64,000 nt of DNA from Planctomicrobium piriforme (GCF_900113665.1 NZ_FOQD01000004.1:186001-250000), one strand, 5' to 3'; counted from the first letter of the stretch, positions 1 through 9,112 are shown. Program-made: numbers and translations. Notes: generated from the sequence alone by a model not told the origin.

Positions 1-136
1 GAATCTCGTTCTTCAGCACTTTTCCCCAGAAAGTCTTCTCTTCCTCGCCGATCGCCTCCGCCCACTCGGCGGCTGAAAACCAGCCAGCCTGAGCAAGCAC
101 TTCCTTCGGCGTACTTGGTGGTGGAACAGTTGACAT
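1..136 (-). CDS. N-terminal part of an unknown protein (cut by left edge)
   Basis: A leftward reading frame opens at an ATG at 136 and runs off the window after 45 complete codons. It begins MSTVPPPSTPKEVLAQAGWF and continues with an Ala/Glu/Trp-rich helical stretch. It is the first gene of a leftward unit facing a long gene-poor region. The frame at base 1 matches the frame of the truncated leftward gene at 63723-64000, so the two may be one 137-residue protein if the molecule is circular. No family is recognised. The start has no strong Shine-Dalgarno sequence. Confidence 0.55.
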   Translation of the reverse strand, partial: MSTVPPPSTPKEVLAQAGWFSAAEWAEAIGEEEKTFWGKVLKNEI

Positions 137-153
137 GGGCGCATACAATCCGT

Positions 154-251
154 AAGTTCGCACCTGACGGCACGAAAACCTCTAGCGGGGTCGGTTGTCT
201 TAAAGGTTGCGAATCCGGGGAGTTGGCATTGGCGTGCCGACTCCCTTTTTT
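154..251 (+). ncRNA. Short structured transcript ending in a strong terminator
   Basis: Bases 155-162 (TTCGCACC) can pair with 205-213 (GGTTGCGAA, one bulge). This is followed directly by an 11-bp hairpin, 218-228 with 235-245, ending in six T residues (246-251): a textbook rho-independent terminator on the plus strand. No ORF precedes it on this strand, so a short RNA or leader terminated here is the simplest reading. No clean promoter is visible, so the start is uncertain. Confidence 0.45.
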
Positions 252-511
252 ATGCGCAACCACCAGTTCGCAGGCAAAACGGCGGCGACTGGGCGCGACT
301 CTACGGGGGGCGGCCGCGCGAGCTGCGCGGCCGAAAGCAATTCAAATTGGCCCACGGGCCTCTGTGCCCGAGCGCTACCGCATTCTGCAGCCACGGCGGC
401 TCAATCCTTGCTCTACAAGGGGAGATTGCGCCAAAACGTGTTCGTAGCACGTCCGGCGACGCCGTTTTATACACGTCAACATCAGCAAATGCCAATCTAC
501 AAGAGGTCGCC

Positions 512-691
512 ATGTCATCTGATCGTGAATCGAAGGGCATGACGCAATGGCACTGGTTTGCCGTGTATGCGATCGGGATCTTGATGCTCGGGGCCATGAG
601 GGCATGCTCCTCCGGTGGTGGTTCAGGTGGCTACAACGACTCGTACCGCGATGCCCCGACCGGCCAGAGTCGTGGCGGAGATACGTGGTAG
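512..691 (+). CDS. Small single-pass membrane protein
   Basis: A 59-residue ORF with an AGAGG ribosome-binding site about 6 bases before the ATG. Residues 13-31 (WHWFAVYAIGILMLGAMRA) form one hydrophobic segment. It is followed by a Cys-Ser-Gly-rich stretch and a polar tail with Tyr, Asp, Arg and Gly. The ATG at 512 was chosen over upstream codons because of the ribosome-binding site. It stands alone between the terminator at 218-251 and a long gene-poor stretch. No family is recognised; the short length leaves real doubt. Confidence 0.45.
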   Translation: MSSDRESKGMTQWHWFAVYAIGILMLGAMRACSSGGGSGGYNDSYRDAPTGQSRGGDTW

Positions 692-1466
692 GAGAAATGC
701 GCCGAGAGAACGGCAGCGTGACAGCACCTGCGTGCGTCTGCCCGTACAACAATCTGCCTGGCTGGCCCGCGCTGGCTCGGCATCGTGTGCTTTCGGTTGA
801 CCCGTCTGGGTAACCTTTTACGGGCATTGGCGAATCTTTCGCCAGCGACATAAGCGTTCCTGAATGTGTGATTGTTCACAATGTTGATTTCTGTGCGTTA
901 AGAATTGCGCAATCTTCCAGGACTGTGAAGCGGTCAGGATGCGTCCTGTTTTGGAACGCAATAACACGCGCGCAGTACCCCGGGGACGCTGGGTGTTTTT
1001 AGATGGCCGGTGGCGCAGTGACGCCTCGGCGGGGAGATCAACGGGTGGCCGCGAAGAGAAAAGTGCGGCCGAGAGCATTACCGGCTACGGAGCCGGGAGA
1101 TCAGAGCGTTGCGGCTGCGGCTGGCATTGGCTTCAGCGCGGCAGCAGCGAGGATCGATCGACCAGAAGAGATGGTCGTCGTGGATTTCGAATTGGCCCGA
1201 GGTGCGATTCATTGGTGCGACCGTCTGTGGTTGCACTTCCCTGTTTCTGGCGACTTCCAACGCTGAATGTCGCCTGTTCCCTTGATGCGTGATTTCTATG
1301 ATCCTTACGGTTTTGTGTCAATGTGTTCAGTATCCAGAGGCACATTTTGTGAATCTGGGGAGTCTGGGACACAATTAATTGTGTGGAACCTAGTGGCTCC
1401 GCGAATTCCCGCGCATCTTGGTTCGAAAATGGTGCGTGACCCGAGAAGAAAATTGTTCACCCGCTC
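692..1466. other. Gene-poor control region
   Basis: No convincing gene. Open frames here (for example 1003-1266, plus) lack ribosome-binding sites and have Arg-rich composition typical of out-of-frame GC-rich DNA. Visible elements are TGTGA-N4-TCACA at 867-880 and a perfect 16-bp palindrome ACACAATTAATTGTGT at 1369-1384. Together with the divergent genes on each side, this looks like an early control region, possibly with operators or an origin. The role is inferred. Confidence 0.4.
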
Positions 1467-1500
1467 TTGACGACCGTTGAATAGGAAGCAACGATGCTAC
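1467..1500 (+). promoter_or_regulatory. Candidate promoter overlapping a 16-bp palindrome
   Basis: TTGACG at 1467-1472 is followed after 17 bases by AACGAT at 1490-1495, a weak -10 match. The -10 lies inside GAAGCAACGATGCTAC (1485-1500), a member of the palindrome family found upstream of many genes in the window. The overlap would suit repression or activation of the gene at 1625. Confidence 0.45.
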
Positions 1501-1564
1501 TCGGGTTTGTCATGGAACCTCACCACGAAACATTTTTCCAGGCGGAAGCCTGTTAAAAACCAGA

Positions 1565-1605
1565 AGCCTCGCCGGTCGACCATGACCTTCCGGCGGGGCT
1601 TTCTG
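1565..1605 (+). terminator. Bidirectional hairpin terminator or attenuator
   Basis: Stem 1565-1575 with 1590-1600 (GCCTCGCCGG against CCGGCGGGGC, one wobble), followed by TTTC on the plus strand. On the minus strand it is followed by a T-rich TTTTTAAC. It lies between the promoter at 1467 and the gene at 1625 and could attenuate that gene. A small GGAA-loop hairpin (CAGGC/GCCTG) precedes it. Confidence 0.45.
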
Positions 1606-1624
1606 CTTTGCTGTTTGTGGCGAA

Positions 1625-2644
1625 ATGTCTGGGAAACCTCTCTCTTTCCGACACCAACTGCTGATCTGTCCCGCCTGCGAAAAGCGGAACAAAGCGGTTC
1701 TGCTTCGCTTCGGCGACTATGAATGGCCGATCTGTTACTGCCGTTCCACTTCCTGCGCACTCAGAAGCAACGTTGCGACAAGGAAAGCCTTTGGCCGCGA
1801 AGAAGCCCTGAAGAACTCTGACCTGGAAGGCATCCGCGGCCGACCCAGTCGACACATCTCCCGGAATACAGCCGGCCAGGACTTGGCCGATCTCCTCGCC
1901 CGTCGCGCACACCAGAACCGCCACTGCCAGAGAATGGACGCTGACGGACTGGAGAACTGGGCTCGGTCCCACTGGAAGGGCGCCTCCGACAAAGATATCG
2001 CCAGGTTCCTCGATCGGTTCTGGAAGTTCGAAGATCCCGGAATGCGAATGGACCTGATCTTTGCCGAGGCGGCCAGGGTCTACCGGGCAGGCGGGCCACC
2101 TGGTCTAGAGGAACTCACGCTTACGCGGCGAGCCAAGATCGTCGCCAGCGTCGCCTACGTCATGTCCCTCTTCCGCGGACAGTCGCGCAAGGTCTCATTC
2201 ACGTCCCGGCTGATCGAGAAGCACTTCGTCGAGAACGGCGAGCGGCAGATCGATCGGACTTCAGCAGCCGACGGAGTCAAGGAACTTGTGCGACTCGGCG
2301 TCCTGGTCGTGATCTCTCAGCACCAGTTCGCGATGCGAAAAGACGGGTCGATTTCTACTCGAGTCGCCGCTGTTCATTCTTACCAGGGTCCGCGTCCGTT
2401 CGATGGGGTCGCTGGCAGGGTCGAGGAGGGTCTCTGTGAAAACCTCAGTCAGGCTGATCATCAGCCGACAGATGAACTGTCGTTGGCCTACACCAGCAAA
2501 GCTGGTGTAGGGGTAATAGAAGATGTAACCAGCAGCTCTGATTGTGGATTCTCCCTGAGTATGTCAGGTCAAGTCACACGCACCGAAAAATTCACAGAAA
2601 CTCAGCGGCGATTCTCGTTCAGTCGCCGCGACTACTACGATTGA
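1625..2644 (+). CDS. Zinc-ribbon and winged-helix-like DNA-binding protein
   Basis: 339 residues. The N-terminus carries two paired-cysteine motifs, CPAC near residue 15 and C-x-C plus a later Cys near residues 37-44, consistent with a zinc ribbon. A middle segment around residues 185-235 (SRLIEKHFVENGERQIDRTS, then GVKELVRLGVLVVIS) has the helix-helix-strand look of a winged-helix module, as in replication or regulatory proteins. The C-terminus is low in structure. It is transcribed with the gene at 2655, 10 bp downstream. The family is not recognised; a replication or regulatory role is inferred only from the two folds. Confidence 0.6.
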   Translation: MSGKPLSFRHQLLICPACEKRNKAVLLRFGDYEWPICYCRSTSCALRSNVATRKAFGREEALKNSDLEGIRGRPSRHISRNTAGQDLADLLARRAHQNRHCQRMDADGLENWARSHWKGASDKDIARFLDRFWKFEDPGMRMDLIFAEAARVYRAGGPPGLEELTLTRRAKIVASVAYVMSLFRGQSRKVSFTSRLIEKHFVENGERQIDRTSAADGVKELVRLGVLVVISQHQFAMRKDGSISTRVAAVHSYQGPRPFDGVAGRVEEGLCENLSQADHQPTDELSLAYTSKAGVGVIEDVTSSSDCGFSLSMSGQVTRTEKFTETQRRFSFSRRDYYD

Positions 2645-2654
2645 GGGGATCGTG

Positions 2655-3116
2655 ATGATCAGAAAACTGAACTTCGGAAAACATCGCGGACTGCGGATCA
2701 CGGATGTTCCAGACTCGTATTTACGCTGGATGGTGGAAACGTTGTCCGACGTGTCGATGGTGCAGGCTGCAAAGATCGCTCTAGACGCCAGGCAAACAGC
2801 GGCTGCTGGGCATGTCGAATCGGCTTACAAGTTCTATGTCGCGAGACAGAAGCACCTGAAGGCGAAGCTAAAGGCCGAACGTTCAAAGACGGCGAAGAAA
2901 ACGCGTCGAAATAGAAAGCCTGCGCCGAAACCTGAAGACGTCGTCCTGGCCGAAACCCATTTCCCCTACAAGATGCCAAACGGGGAGATGACATGGATTC
3001 CACGAGACGCGATGCTGGGCGAGTTCGACGGCGAGGAATGCCCGTTCGAAGTCGATGACTCACTGGACCGCGAGTTTAGTTCGATGTTCTCTCCATGGGG
3101 CCCGCTCGGACAGTAG
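2655..3116 (+). CDS. DUF3820-like small protein
   Basis: 153 residues from the ATG at 2655 (a GTG lies one codon upstream); AGGGG six bases upstream supports the ATG. The N-terminus, FGKHRGLRITDVPDSYLRWM, matches the FGKYKG...L-P-x-x-YL-x-W pattern of the DUF3820 family, small proteins often seen in phages and beside exonuclease domains. The centre is very Lys/Arg-rich (about residues 70-96), the C-terminus acidic. It follows the zinc-ribbon gene closely and ends one base before the convergent Xre gene. The biochemical function is unknown. Confidence 0.6.
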   Translation: MIRKLNFGKHRGLRITDVPDSYLRWMVETLSDVSMVQAAKIALDARQTAAAGHVESAYKFYVARQKHLKAKLKAERSKTAKKTRRNRKPAPKPEDVVLAETHFPYKMPNGEMTWIPRDAMLGEFDGEECPFEVDDSLDREFSSMFSPWGPLGQ

Positions 3117-3117
3117 C

Positions 3118-3354
3118 TCACTCGATCAGCTCACCCAGCTTCGCCCCGAGAATATCCGCCATACGTACGGCGTCGATCAGGAGTGGGGAGTGCTTTCCGC
3201 CTTCGATCCGCAGGAGCGTGATGCGGTGCATCTGGCAGAGTTCGGCCATCTTGCGCTGGCTCCAGCCGCGTTCGACCCTGAGTTCTGCGATCCGTTTTCC
3301 GAACCGCTTGAGCATCTTGGCCGCTTCTGGGCGGTCGGCATAAAAGTCTGGCAT
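3118..3354 (-). CDS. Xre-family helix-turn-helix regulator
   Basis: 78 residues, essentially one HTH_3/Cro-C1 domain: KRIAELRVERGWSQRKMAEL, then CQMHRITLLRIEGGKHSPLL and DAVRMADILGAKLGELI, covering all five helices. The length is typical of a single-domain phage repressor. It is divergent from the membrane-protein gene at 3548, and a copy of the 16-bp palindrome (3451-3466) lies between them, an arrangement typical of autoregulation. No other domain is present. The target site is inferred. Confidence 0.8.
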   Translation of the reverse strand: MPDFYADRPEAAKMLKRFGKRIAELRVERGWSQRKMAELCQMHRITLLRIEGGKHSPLLIDAVRMADILGAKLGELIE

Positions 3355-3450
3355 GGGAGGTGCATTTCACTTGGGTGCGGGGTGTGACGCATCAAAGAGA
3401 CCGTCGAGCGTATCAGGCTCGGCGACGAAAGTATTGCAAAACACTGACGT

Positions 3451-3466
3451 GCGGCAATCCTGCATT
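3451..3466. promoter_or_regulatory. 16-bp palindrome copy (divergent)
   Basis: GCGGCAATCCTGCATT, a weaker copy of the consensus GTAGCAACGATGCTAC. It lies between the divergent Xre gene (start 3354) and the gene at 3548, where an operator would be expected. Confidence 0.4.
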
Positions 3467-3547
3467 GATTTGATGCAGCACCCTTGCGACACTCCTTTGA
3501 CACCCTCCGTCCTCATATCAACCGAACTGACCGGCAGGAATACGGCC

Positions 3548-3847
3548 ATGGACAAACTGCTTGAGGGTGCCTGGAACTACGGATTGCCGGGCGTATTCAT
3601 GATCGGCTCGCTGCTCATCCTGGTTCGCTTTGGATCATGGCTCGGTCTGAATATCTTCATTCCGCTCCGAGACGCAATTCTGATGCACTTCATCGACCTG
3701 AAGGATCACATGAAAAAGGTCGATGAACGCATGAGCGTGCAGACGGATATCACGCGGACCCTGATCGATAGCCAGGCTCAGGTCGTGAACCGGCAGGATC
3801 AGCACTCCCAATTGCTGCAGAAGCTCATCGACCGGTCGGCGACTTAG
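3548..3847 (+). CDS. Membrane protein with coiled-coil tail, holin-like
   Basis: 99 residues. AGGAA lies 7 bases before the ATG at 3548. A hydrophobic N-terminal span (about residues 11-38, YGLPGVFMIGSLLILVRF onward) is followed by a second short hydrophobic patch. The long polar helix after it (DLKDHMKKVDERMS... to the end) has coiled-coil character. This layout resembles small phage holins or XhlA-like lysis proteins, but no diagnostic motif is present. The 3' end overlaps the convergent virion gene by 23 bp. The lysis role is inferred. Confidence 0.55.
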   Translation: MDKLLEGAWNYGLPGVFMIGSLLILVRFGSWLGLNIFIPLRDAILMHFIDLKDHMKKVDERMSVQTDITRTLIDSQAQVVNRQDQHSQLLQKLIDRSAT

Positions 3848-6800
3848 CCGCCTTCCGCTCCTTCGACCGCTTCGCCAGGGTGTTCATGAGCTGCTGCAAC
3901 TGGATTGCCTGCTCGCGCTGCACGGGGCTCATGGCGGCCAGATCCTCCTTCGGGAAGTAGATCCGGTTGAACGCCTTGGCCCCCAGCTTCTTCATCAAGG
4001 CCTGAGCGCGTTCCCGCAAGATGGCGTCTTGTGAGGCCGGCGAGACGTCCGTGATCCGCAGGCCTGTCGTGAGGTTAACCGCCTTGGCGCCGATCGTCTT
4101 GCGAGGATCTGTGGCGGTTCTGGCCGTCGACAGGATCCGCGAGATCGGGCTGTTCGCGAGGACTTCTTCGGTGAAGTTGTTGATGAACGGCTTGGCCTGA
4201 CCGCGGCGCGGGGTTCCCCCCAGGATCTCCCGGATGTTAGAGATCGTGCGCCCGACGGTCGGGTCCATGTCTTCCAGCGGCCGGCCACCCATGGGCCCTT
4301 TCTGGAAGAGTGATTGACCGGTGGCGAGCTCCATGGGGAGCTTGAACAACGGATTCGTGCGTCCAAGTCCTTCAAAGATCGCTCCCGAGACGCCCCCGCC
4401 GAGGAACGACAGCGGATCTTCGAACCCCAGGCCGAGGCCGGTCAGGTAGCGGTTGGTGCCGGCTTCCTTCGGCTTCCCGATCAGGGCTTCCAGCGGGGAT
4501 CCTGCCAACGGGATCGAGGCGGATTCCGCAACGTAGTCCGGGGTCATCTCGTTCGGGTCGCGGGCGTTGTTGGTGGCGCGGATCGTCTGAGCCAGTGTTC
4601 CGCCCGGGTGCTGCATCAGCATGTCGGCGGTGAACGGAGCTTGACCGCGACTAAATTTGTAAAATGGCATTAGTCGTTGCATCACTTGTGTTTCGGTCGA
4701 CGTGTAGTTCCGATTGGAGTAATCGACCTGTGCCGCGTTGACCTTCCGCGCCGCTTCCGCCGGATCAACCCCCTCGCGAAGCTGCTTGATGAACGGGGCC
4801 AATCGGTTCATGCCTTCAACGTATTGCCCAACGTCCTGCCCAACGGCCATTGGCGCGAACGTCGATTCCTGAGCCTGACCGACGCCACGGTATTGGGCCT
4901 TGATCGGATTCCATGTCACGCTCGGATCTTGGCCGATCAGCTTAGCGCCCGTCCGCTTGGCGGAGACCTGTTTGCGACCCGGCCCGATCATCTCAGCGAG
5001 GATGGCGTCGATGCTCGAGCCCTGTGCGGCGGCCGCTTTCCCGGCGACCGTGGCGGCTTCTCCTTGGAACTTCCCGAGGAGTCCGTGGGCATAGGCGAGT
5101 TCGCCGAGGATCTTCGTGGCGGATTCGTCTGTCAGCGGGGAGATGCCGCGCTGCTTCGCAATCTCCTTGATGACCGGAATGTCCGCCGCCTTGATCGTCT
5201 CCCCGCGCATCAGCTTGTGGGCGTCGATCGCCGACGACTTCGAAAACAGCCCGGCGATGAAGTTCTGGAACTGACCGCTCGTCAGGTTGCGGGTGTGGAA
5301 CGCTGGCCAGGGGCTGGTGAACATCCCCTTCATGAAGTTCGTCACGCTGTCGATCGCAGCGACCAGTTCGTTCGCCGGCTTAGGAGCGGCGTACGGCGCC
5401 ATGAACCGCATCAGATCTTCCGCGACCGCCTTGTCGACGTACCCCAGGTCGACACTCCGGGCCGATTTGCCGAGTTTAGTGCCGAGAATGTGCTTGGCTT
5501 CTTCGACTGCGAACCCCAGTGTTTCGAGCAGTTTTCCCAGCGGAACAGCGTTGTCGTCAGGGCCGTTCTTCCGACGAACCACTCCCGGCTGTGTCAATCC
5601 CTCATAGACCGACTTGGCGGCGGCGATCGAATCCTCGCCGTGCATCATCGCCGCTTGCAGATCCTGAACGGGGTGATTCCCATAGACGCCCGCCTGACGG
5701 GTCGGCTTCGAAAGCTCATTGAGCCAGCCGCTAAAGTCGCTGATCTTGTCGTCTGGAATGGCTCCCGGATATTTGGTCTTCACCAGCTGCGCCACATCCG
5801 ACTTCGGAACTCCGCTATCGATCAGGTTGTTGATGTCCTGATCCTGAACGATCTGTTTGATCTGTTGTGTCCCGCCTGGAATGTCGCGCAGGAAGTCCTC
5901 ACGCTTGACCTGAGACGGGTTGAACGAAGAGTAGACTTGAGTGTGGCTCCGGCCCTTGCCTTTCTTCACTGCGTCAGACAGGAAGCGTGGGAAGTAGTCG
6001 ACCATTGCATCTGTCAGGCCCTTTGTGGGGAGCCCCAGGGCCGTAGACCGGGCCAGCAGGTCGTCCAGGCTGCTGCGGACCTGTCCCGCGACCTTTTGCA
6101 CTTCCGGGGCTGCCGTCGCTCGTACAGCGGGGATTTCGAAGATCTTCCGCAGGTCGTCCCCCATGGCCGGCTTTGCCATCCCGGCGGCGTCCAGTTGGTT
6201 CGTGACGTCAGCGATCTGACCCCGAGCCCGAGCCCGCGATTCCTCCTGAGCCCGGAAGAGTCCCCGACCGAGTTCCCGACCGAGGGGCGTCACCGCCTCT
6301 TTCATGGTCGCGTCCATCGCCCGATACAGCGATCCGACAGGCTGAAAGTCCGTCCCCGGAATCTTCGCGTCGAGGATCTTCCGGCCGGGACTGAGGGGGT
6401 TGAACGAGTAATCGTCGAGGAATTTCGCCACACCCTGTGCCCGCGGGCCAGTTCCCAGCATCCCGATCGGGTCACGGAACGGCAGACCGTAGCCGGCGAG
6501 ACCGCGCACTGGCTGGTGCAGAATGTCCGGCAGATTCGCTCCGAGGCCCCTGGCGGCGTTCTCCGCTGCCGTCTGCGCCGCAGGGCCTCCGTGTCGAACA
6601 AGGTCGTCGAGCGTCGTCGTGAGGCCAGCCAGGCGGGGTCCGATGTCCCCCAGCCGCTTCCCTGACTTCGCGGCGGCCACCTTAGTCACGTCCCCTGCCA
6701 ACCCGGACCGCTTCAGAACCTGCGTAGCCTTGCCACCTGCAGACACCCCAAACGACAAATACGTCAGCGGGTCCAGCAGGATCTCGGTCCCGAGTCCGCC

Positions 6801-7070
6801 GGCGAAGTTCCCCCAGTTATCCCGGCGGCCAGAAGCCCCGGCCATCCGGTTCAGGTCGCGCCCGCTGGTTCGCCCCTCGCTGGATGTCCAGTTCCAGGGG
6901 AGCAACTGATCGAACGGGTTCCGACCAGAGACGGTGTCCCGCACCATCGAACCGGGGATATCGAGGAAGTTCCCGACGGCTCCGATTCCGCCGAGGACAG
7001 ATCGACTGGCCTTCTGGGCGAGCGTCTGTTCGGCTTCCGGTTGCAGGGGCTGTTGTTTCGCTTTTGCCAT
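3825..7070 (-). CDS. Large virion protein (1081 aa), possible internal or tape-measure-like protein
   Basis: The largest protein in the window and the last gene of the virion block. It is Ala/Gly/Lys-rich with alternating helices and two hydrophobic patches (GGLGTEILLDPLTYLSFGVS near residue 90; GMFTSPWPAFHTRN near 580). The C-terminal third holds QRLMPFYKFSRGQAPF, a pattern I associate with large internal or ejected virion proteins, although no named domain can be assigned. No other gene is long enough to be a tape measure, so it may fill that role. A palindrome copy and a possible TACAAT -10 lie just upstream. Convergent overlap with the holin-like gene. Confidence 0.65.
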   Translation of the reverse strand: MAKAKQQPLQPEAEQTLAQKASRSVLGGIGAVGNFLDIPGSMVRDTVSGRNPFDQLLPWNWTSSEGRTSGRDLNRMAGASGRRDNWGNFAGGLGTEILLDPLTYLSFGVSAGGKATQVLKRSGLAGDVTKVAAAKSGKRLGDIGPRLAGLTTTLDDLVRHGGPAAQTAAENAARGLGANLPDILHQPVRGLAGYGLPFRDPIGMLGTGPRAQGVAKFLDDYSFNPLSPGRKILDAKIPGTDFQPVGSLYRAMDATMKEAVTPLGRELGRGLFRAQEESRARARGQIADVTNQLDAAGMAKPAMGDDLRKIFEIPAVRATAAPEVQKVAGQVRSSLDDLLARSTALGLPTKGLTDAMVDYFPRFLSDAVKKGKGRSHTQVYSSFNPSQVKREDFLRDIPGGTQQIKQIVQDQDINNLIDSGVPKSDVAQLVKTKYPGAIPDDKISDFSGWLNELSKPTRQAGVYGNHPVQDLQAAMMHGEDSIAAAKSVYEGLTQPGVVRRKNGPDDNAVPLGKLLETLGFAVEEAKHILGTKLGKSARSVDLGYVDKAVAEDLMRFMAPYAAPKPANELVAAIDSVTNFMKGMFTSPWPAFHTRNLTSGQFQNFIAGLFSKSSAIDAHKLMRGETIKAADIPVIKEIAKQRGISPLTDESATKILGELAYAHGLLGKFQGEAATVAGKAAAAQGSSIDAILAEMIGPGRKQVSAKRTGAKLIGQDPSVTWNPIKAQYRGVGQAQESTFAPMAVGQDVGQYVEGMNRLAPFIKQLREGVDPAEAARKVNAAQVDYSNRNYTSTETQVMQRLMPFYKFSRGQAPFTADMLMQHPGGTLAQTIRATNNARDPNEMTPDYVAESASIPLAGSPLEALIGKPKEAGTNRYLTGLGLGFEDPLSFLGGGVSGAIFEGLGRTNPLFKLPMELATGQSLFQKGPMGGRPLEDMDPTVGRTISNIREILGGTPRRGQAKPFINNFTEEVLANSPISRILSTARTATDPRKTIGAKAVNLTTGLRITDVSPASQDAILRERAQALMKKLGAKAFNRIYFPKEDLAAMSPVQREQAIQLQQLMNTLAKRSKERKAAKSPTGR

Positions 7071-7103
7071 CGTCGAATCTCCCGTGTTGGATCACGGACG
7101 ATT

Positions 7104-7119
7104 GTAGCAACGATGCTGC
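7104..7119 (-). promoter_or_regulatory. 16-bp palindrome upstream of the 1081-aa virion gene
   Basis: GTAGCAACGATGCTGC, 33 bp before the start at 7070. Read leftward, its inner edge forms TACAAT, a good -10 hexamer, so the site may overlap a promoter. Confidence 0.6.
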
Positions 7120-7279
7120 CTGACTTTAGAGAGAGAAAAAGGACTGCGGGCCGGATTGGATACCGGCTCAGTGAACAACCTGCGAGAACGGTTCGCGTTG
7201 TTGGCAGCGGTGCCAGAAGAAGTTCTCAAGCAAGTCCCTTGGTTACGGCCAAGGCCCCCGCAGTCACTTTGTCTTCAGG

Positions 7280-8746
7280 CTAGAACGCTCCAGAATACGG
7301 CGAGTATTCATTCTTCATCCAGTCTTGACCCTTGCGAAACTGCTGCAGCACGCTGGCAACACTGGCTCCGTTCACGCCGATACCGCTTGCCATTCGCTGG
7401 CGGTCTTCGATTTCCGCCTGCCGCAAAGCGTCCTCCCATGTGCGTTGACCGGACACCACTTGCTGATGCAGGCTGGTTGCCACCGAATTGGCGTGCGACT
7501 GGCTGTCACGCACGTTCGTTACGCCATCAGGAAACTGCTCCTTAACAGATGCCGCGATTTCTGAGTTGAGGAGATTTTGACGGTTCAGGAGTCCTTGTGT
7601 TCCCAGTTGCCGTGAATTGATTGAGGCCTGTGATCCTGTGTTTGCTGCTGGACCACGGCCATTCAACATCGCCGCCAATCGCCCCTCACGACGGTTCTGG
7701 AACGTATCCTGTCCGTTGCGCTCTGCGACCAGCGACGCCCGCTGTTCGGCCTTCTGTCCGCGGATGGCGTTCCGTTCGGCAACCGACTTGTTGGACCAGT
7801 TGGGAGACCAGCCCTCTGGCGGCAGCAGAGTCACGGTGCCATCGCCGTTGGAGCGCACATTCAGGTCGCGACCATGATTCCGCAGCATTCCCCCCAGCGT
7901 CGGAGCGGCGCCCACCTTGAACGACTGGCCGGCAGGAACATTGGCTGGGTCGACATAGCTCGAGCCGCCATATGCCGTCGAGACGCCCTGCAGGATCGGA
8001 TCACGCGGAGCCACCGGGATTTGTGGAGCCCCGGAAGCCGCCATCGGAGCCGAGTTCGCCGCCTGTCGCTCACGCAGCATTGACGCCAGTTGCGGGAGAC
8101 GACCCATATCGCCCCCGCCCATCGCCCCGTAGGAATCGAGCGGCTGATTTGCGCCAACGGGAATCGAGAACTGTGCCCCGTTGTTGAGCGTTCCCTTATC
8201 CTTCAGAGGCTGCTGATACCCGCCGGACATTCCCATTCCTTGGCCGGGGTAGTAGGGCATCTGTGGGGCTGGCGGTTGTGGAACAGCGGGTTGTTGCTGG
8301 GGTGGCTGACCAGCGCCGGGACCGAATCGACCGGGTTGACCCGCCTGCAATGGCATCGAAGAGTGAGACAGCGGTGTCACATAACTTCGCCAATTCGGCC
8401 CAAAGTCTCTGGTGTTCATTTCATCTTGCGTCATGAACCCTGGTGTTCCATCAATTGGATTCCGCCTGTTCTGCCATGGTGGAACTGGCGACTGTGGAGG
8501 AACCGGCGACCCTGCATTCCCGACCGGCGGAGTCGGCCCCTGATTCCCCGCAGCCATCCACGACTGCTGCTGCCCGAGCCACTGGCTGGGAGCGCCGACC
8601 GTGTTGCCGCGGCGTTCCTGAGACGACAGGGGCGGACGAATCACGCCGGGATTGCCATAGGCTGCCCGACCAAGGGCGGTGCTGGGAGCCCCGATCGTGC
8701 GGGGGCGTCGTTCCTGATCGGACATCGGGCGGTACGGGAAAGCCAT
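7280..8746 (-). CDS. Pro/Gln/Gly-rich virion protein
   Basis: 488 residues. GAGG lies about 6 bases before the ATG. The first 190 residues are low complexity, rich in Pro, Gln and Gly (for example GQPPQQQPAVPQPPAPQMPY). Residues 270-320 contain a more ordered segment (SYVDPANVPAGQSF, GDGTVTLLPPEGWSPNW). The rest is charged and helical (AERNAIRGQKAEQRASLVAE). It lies between the 1081-residue protein and tail-end genes, with its own upstream palindrome copy at 8783. Probably a structural or ejected protein; no family recognised. Confidence 0.6.
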   Translation of the reverse strand: MAFPYRPMSDQERRPRTIGAPSTALGRAAYGNPGVIRPPLSSQERRGNTVGAPSQWLGQQQSWMAAGNQGPTPPVGNAGSPVPPQSPVPPWQNRRNPIDGTPGFMTQDEMNTRDFGPNWRSYVTPLSHSSMPLQAGQPGRFGPGAGQPPQQQPAVPQPPAPQMPYYPGQGMGMSGGYQQPLKDKGTLNNGAQFSIPVGANQPLDSYGAMGGGDMGRLPQLASMLRERQAANSAPMAASGAPQIPVAPRDPILQGVSTAYGGSSYVDPANVPAGQSFKVGAAPTLGGMLRNHGRDLNVRSNGDGTVTLLPPEGWSPNWSNKSVAERNAIRGQKAEQRASLVAERNGQDTFQNRREGRLAAMLNGRGPAANTGSQASINSRQLGTQGLLNRQNLLNSEIAASVKEQFPDGVTNVRDSQSHANSVATSLHQQVVSGQRTWEDALRQAEIEDRQRMASGIGVNGASVASVLQQFRKGQDWMKNEYSPYSGAF

Positions 8747-8782
8747 TGGAGACCTCGCTGAAGAGTTTTCAGGAAGTCTAAC

Positions 8783-8798
8783 GTGGCAATGGTGCTGC
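8783..8798 (-). promoter_or_regulatory. 16-bp palindrome upstream of the 488-aa gene
   Basis: GTGGCAATGGTGCTGC, 36 bp before the start at 8746; 11 of 16 bases match the consensus. Confidence 0.5.
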
Positions 8799-8841
8799 TT
8801 CCAGAAGAGATTGAGCGGGAGTCACATTCCCATGGCCCTGG

Positions 8842-9105
8842 CTATCCCTTTTTGAAGTTGCTCATGACGATCTGCTGCGGGCCTTCCACCGCCAATTCTT
8901 CGCACGATGTCACAGCCGGGTCCAGCCAGTCGTCGTCGCGGTCTTCCCCAAGCGGATCGCCATGCAGGTTTTGCTCTGTCGGCACGTCCTGTTTCGTGGC
9001 CGCCATCTGTCGAGCAAGCACTTCCGATTCAGCGCGGACCACATAGCCTAGGCTGATGTCCCATGTTTCCGGGTATTCACGTCGTTGCAGATGCCACAGC
9101 TTCAT
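8842..9105 (-). CDS. Small conserved-looking phage protein
   Basis: 87 residues from the ATG at 9105, preceded by GAGG at 5-base spacing; a GTG two codons upstream is less well placed. The sequence MKLWHLQRREYPETWDISLG suggests a compact fold that opens with beta strands, and the tail is acidic (GEDRDDDWLDPAV). It ends the run of small genes after the 411-residue secreted or tail protein. The function is unknown. Confidence 0.6.
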   Translation of the reverse strand: MKLWHLQRREYPETWDISLGYVVRAESEVLARQMAATKQDVPTEQNLHGDPLGEDRDDDWLDPAVTSCEELAVEGPQQIVMSNFKKG

Positions 9106-9112
9106 TGTCACC

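Noticed and set aside
1003..1266. An 87-codon plus-strand frame in the control region
   Set aside because: No ribosome-binding site and Arg/Ala-rich composition; overlapping frames on both strands are equally long.
4677..6665. A 662-codon plus-strand frame opposite the 1081-residue virion gene
   Set aside because: It is antisense to a coherent long gene of the leftward virion block. It lacks a ribosome-binding site and has the Arg/Leu/His-rich composition of GC-rich antisense frames.
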